Source: Nocardioides mesophilus (GTDB lineage: Bacteria; Actinomycetota; Actinomycetes; Propionibacteriales; Nocardioidaceae). From it: 64,000 nt of DNA. The notes beneath the pieces are model-generated. The model searched no databases, was not told the DNA's origin, and saw only the letters and a program-made list of their open reading frames with translations. A program made the translations under genes and the position numbers. The stretch spans positions 4,306,501 to 4,370,500 of the forward strand of contig NZ_CP060713.1 in assembly GCF_014395785.1 (NCBI RefSeq), written 5' to 3'. This document shows, in pieces, positions 62,961-64,000 of the stretch. Position 1 is the stretch's first letter; each line of letters starts with the position of its first letter.

Positions 62961-62987
62961 ACCCCCGGCCCACCATGGTCCGGGGGT
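62961..62987. repeat. 8-base inverted repeat upstream of ABC permease
   Basis: ACCCCCGG (62961-62968) and CCGGGGGT (62980-62987) enclose the palindrome ACCATGGT (62972-62979), 42 bases before the ABC permease start. Possible operator or leader hairpin in the 191-base divergent gap. Confidence 0.4.
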
Positions 62988-63028
62988 CTCGTAGCGTCCG
63001 CGACCAGACGCCCACGAAGGAGGAGCAG

Positions 63029-63826
63029 GTGCTGTACGTCGCCGTGGCGACCCGCTCCTTCCGGCGCTACTCGACCTACGTCGCGGCGACCCTGGCAGGC
63101 ATCTTCACCAACAGTGTCTTCGGGGTGATCATCTGCTTCGTCTACACCGCGGTCTGGCAGCAGAACCCCGACGCGGGCGGCTACGACGTCACCGACGCGT
63201 TGACCTACGCATGGATCGGGCAGGCGCTGATCGTGACCGTGGCGATCTGGGGAGGTGGTGCGACCGACGAGGTGGCCGCCCGGATCCGGACCGGGGACGT
63301 CGCCATCGACCTCTACCGGCCGGTGAGCCTGCTCGGCTGGTACCTCTCGGCCGATCTCGGCCGCGCGGCGTACCACCTGCTCACCCGCGGCGTGGCCCCC
63401 ACGATCGTCGGTGCTCTGCTCTTCGACCTGCGGGCCCCGGCCGGTCCGGTCGCCTGGCTGCTCTTCCTGGTCGCGGTGACGCTGGCGGTCGTGGTCTCCT
63501 TCGGGCTGCGGATGCTGGTGGCCTGCTCCACGTTCTGGCTGATGGACGACACCGGGGTGAAGAACCTGGCAGCAGTGCTGGCGATGTTCCTCTCCGGCCT
63601 GGTGGTGCCGCTCGTGCTGTTCCCCGGCTGGAGCCGCGACCTGGCGATGGCGCTGCCGTGGTCGTCGTTCCTGCAGGTGCCGGCCGACATCTGGCTGGGC
63701 CGCCGGGCCGGCACCGACGCACTCGCGGCGCTGGCGTTCCAGGCCGGCTGGGCGCTGGTGCTGCTGGGCGCCTGCGCCGCGGTGATCGCCCGCGCCCGGC
63801 ACAAGGTGGTGGTCCAGGGTGGCTGA
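63029..63826 (+). CDS. ABC-2 family transporter permease
   Basis: 265 residues from GTG 63029, with GAAGGAGGAG upstream. Six membrane segments, with RSFRRYSTYVAATLAGIFTNSVFG at the start and FLSGLVVPLVLFPGWSRDLAMALPWSSFLQVPADIWLG near the end, as in ABC-2 permeases of the daunorubicin/exporter type that work as a heterodimer with a second permease. The next permease overlaps its stop by 8 bases. The ATPase should lie beyond the right edge. Confidence 0.88.
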   Translation: MLYVAVATRSFRRYSTYVAATLAGIFTNSVFGVIICFVYTAVWQQNPDAGGYDVTDALTYAWIGQALIVTVAIWGGGATDEVAARIRTGDVAIDLYRPVSLLGWYLSADLGRAAYHLLTRGVAPTIVGALLFDLRAPAGPVAWLLFLVAVTLAVVVSFGLRMLVACSTFWLMDDTGVKNLAAVLAMFLSGLVVPLVLFPGWSRDLAMALPWSSFLQVPADIWLGRRAGTDALAALAFQAGWALVLLGACAAVIARARHKVVVQGG

Positions 63827-64000
63827 CCGGCTGCTGTGGGGGCTGCGCGCCTACCTGCTGCTGTCCTGGATGTGGATCCGGGTGTCGCTGACCTATCGCA
63901 CCTCCTTCGCGATGCTGACCCTCGGCCAGCTCCTGGTCACCGGCCTGGACTTCCTGGGGATCGTGGTGATGTTCTCCGCCGTCGACGCGCTCGGCGGCTT
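63819..64000 (+). CDS. ABC-2 family permease, N-terminal fragment (runs off right edge)
   Basis: 60 codons visible from GTG 63819, overlapping the preceding permease by 8 bases. The translation (LLWGLRAYLLLSWMWIRVSLTYRTSFAMLTLGQLLVTGLDFLGIVVMF) has a basic-flanked membrane helix and resembles the second subunit of this permease type. Incomplete. Confidence 0.8.
   Translation, partial: MADRLLWGLRAYLLLSWMWIRVSLTYRTSFAMLTLGQLLVTGLDFLGIVVMFSAVDALGG

Overview
The window is a high-GC (roughly 70%) actinobacterial chromosome segment with dense coding, many GTG starts and many ATGA/GTGA start-stop overlaps. The gene content (GuaB1-type GMP reductase, NAD-hydrate dehydratase, RNase J, MalT-type LuxR regulator, several acyl-CoA dehydrogenases, DUF2252, DUF2254, DUF6325, DUF7144, SHOCT and RDD proteins) points to Nocardioidaceae or a close relative, probably Nocardioides-like; this is inference from family content. 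I see no phage, IS element, tRNA, rRNA or CRISPR array.

Layout. (1) 1-4046: a minus-strand fatty-acid/CoA-thioester operon (acyl-CoA dehydrogenase, thiolase, two SDRs), divergent from a TetR regulator with an inverted-repeat operator between them. (2) 4069-6071: SHOCT protein, DUF6325 protein and a Rip3-like site-2 protease with CBS domains. (3) 6338-8390: a CmtR-like ArsR sensor and two CDF metal exporters, translationally coupled. (4) 8516-13460: the arginine deiminase pathway arcA-arcB-arcC divergent from a YfcC-family transporter. (5) 13511-17114: RNase J, a secreted GDPD-like phosphodiesterase and a luciferase-like monooxygenase. (6) 17372-20573: a FAR-like SDR next to a 688-residue protein whose C-terminal half resembles cyanobacterial acyl-ACP reductase. 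(7) 20659-43080: an accessory, stress-flavoured stretch of membrane proteins, GH15, DUF2252, BrkB, PH-domain protein, MalT/LuxR regulator, small paralogous domain proteins, a 9-residue-repeat protein, a potassium-channel-like protein with DUF2254, a HATPase protein and a two-domain universal stress protein. (8) 43396-54347: BCCT transporter, GMP reductase, a Cfa/DUF1295/Bcp operon, a second DUF2252 gene, an aldo/keto reductase and a Cys-rich pentapeptide-repeat protein. (9) 54466-64000: two acyl-CoA dehydrogenases, peptide deformylase, sulfatase, SpoU methyltransferase, siroheme synthase, PEBP-like protein, NUDIX hydrolase and the start of an ABC-2 permease pair.

Two observations cut across regions. 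First, five genes (SDR 153-907, RNase J, the membrane protein at 20659, the HATPase protein at 37920 and the sulfatase at 57863) each need exactly one missing base restored to give a full-length protein; in at least four the missing base falls in a C or G run. This looks like systematic homopolymer undercalling rather than five independent pseudogenes. Second, DosR/DevR-like boxes (near GGGACCTTCGGCCC) lie upstream of the site-2 protease, the arc operon and the acyl-ACP-reductase-like locus. With the universal stress protein also present, the window may hold part of a hypoxia/energy-stress regulon that includes an uncharacterised aldehyde-forming locus.
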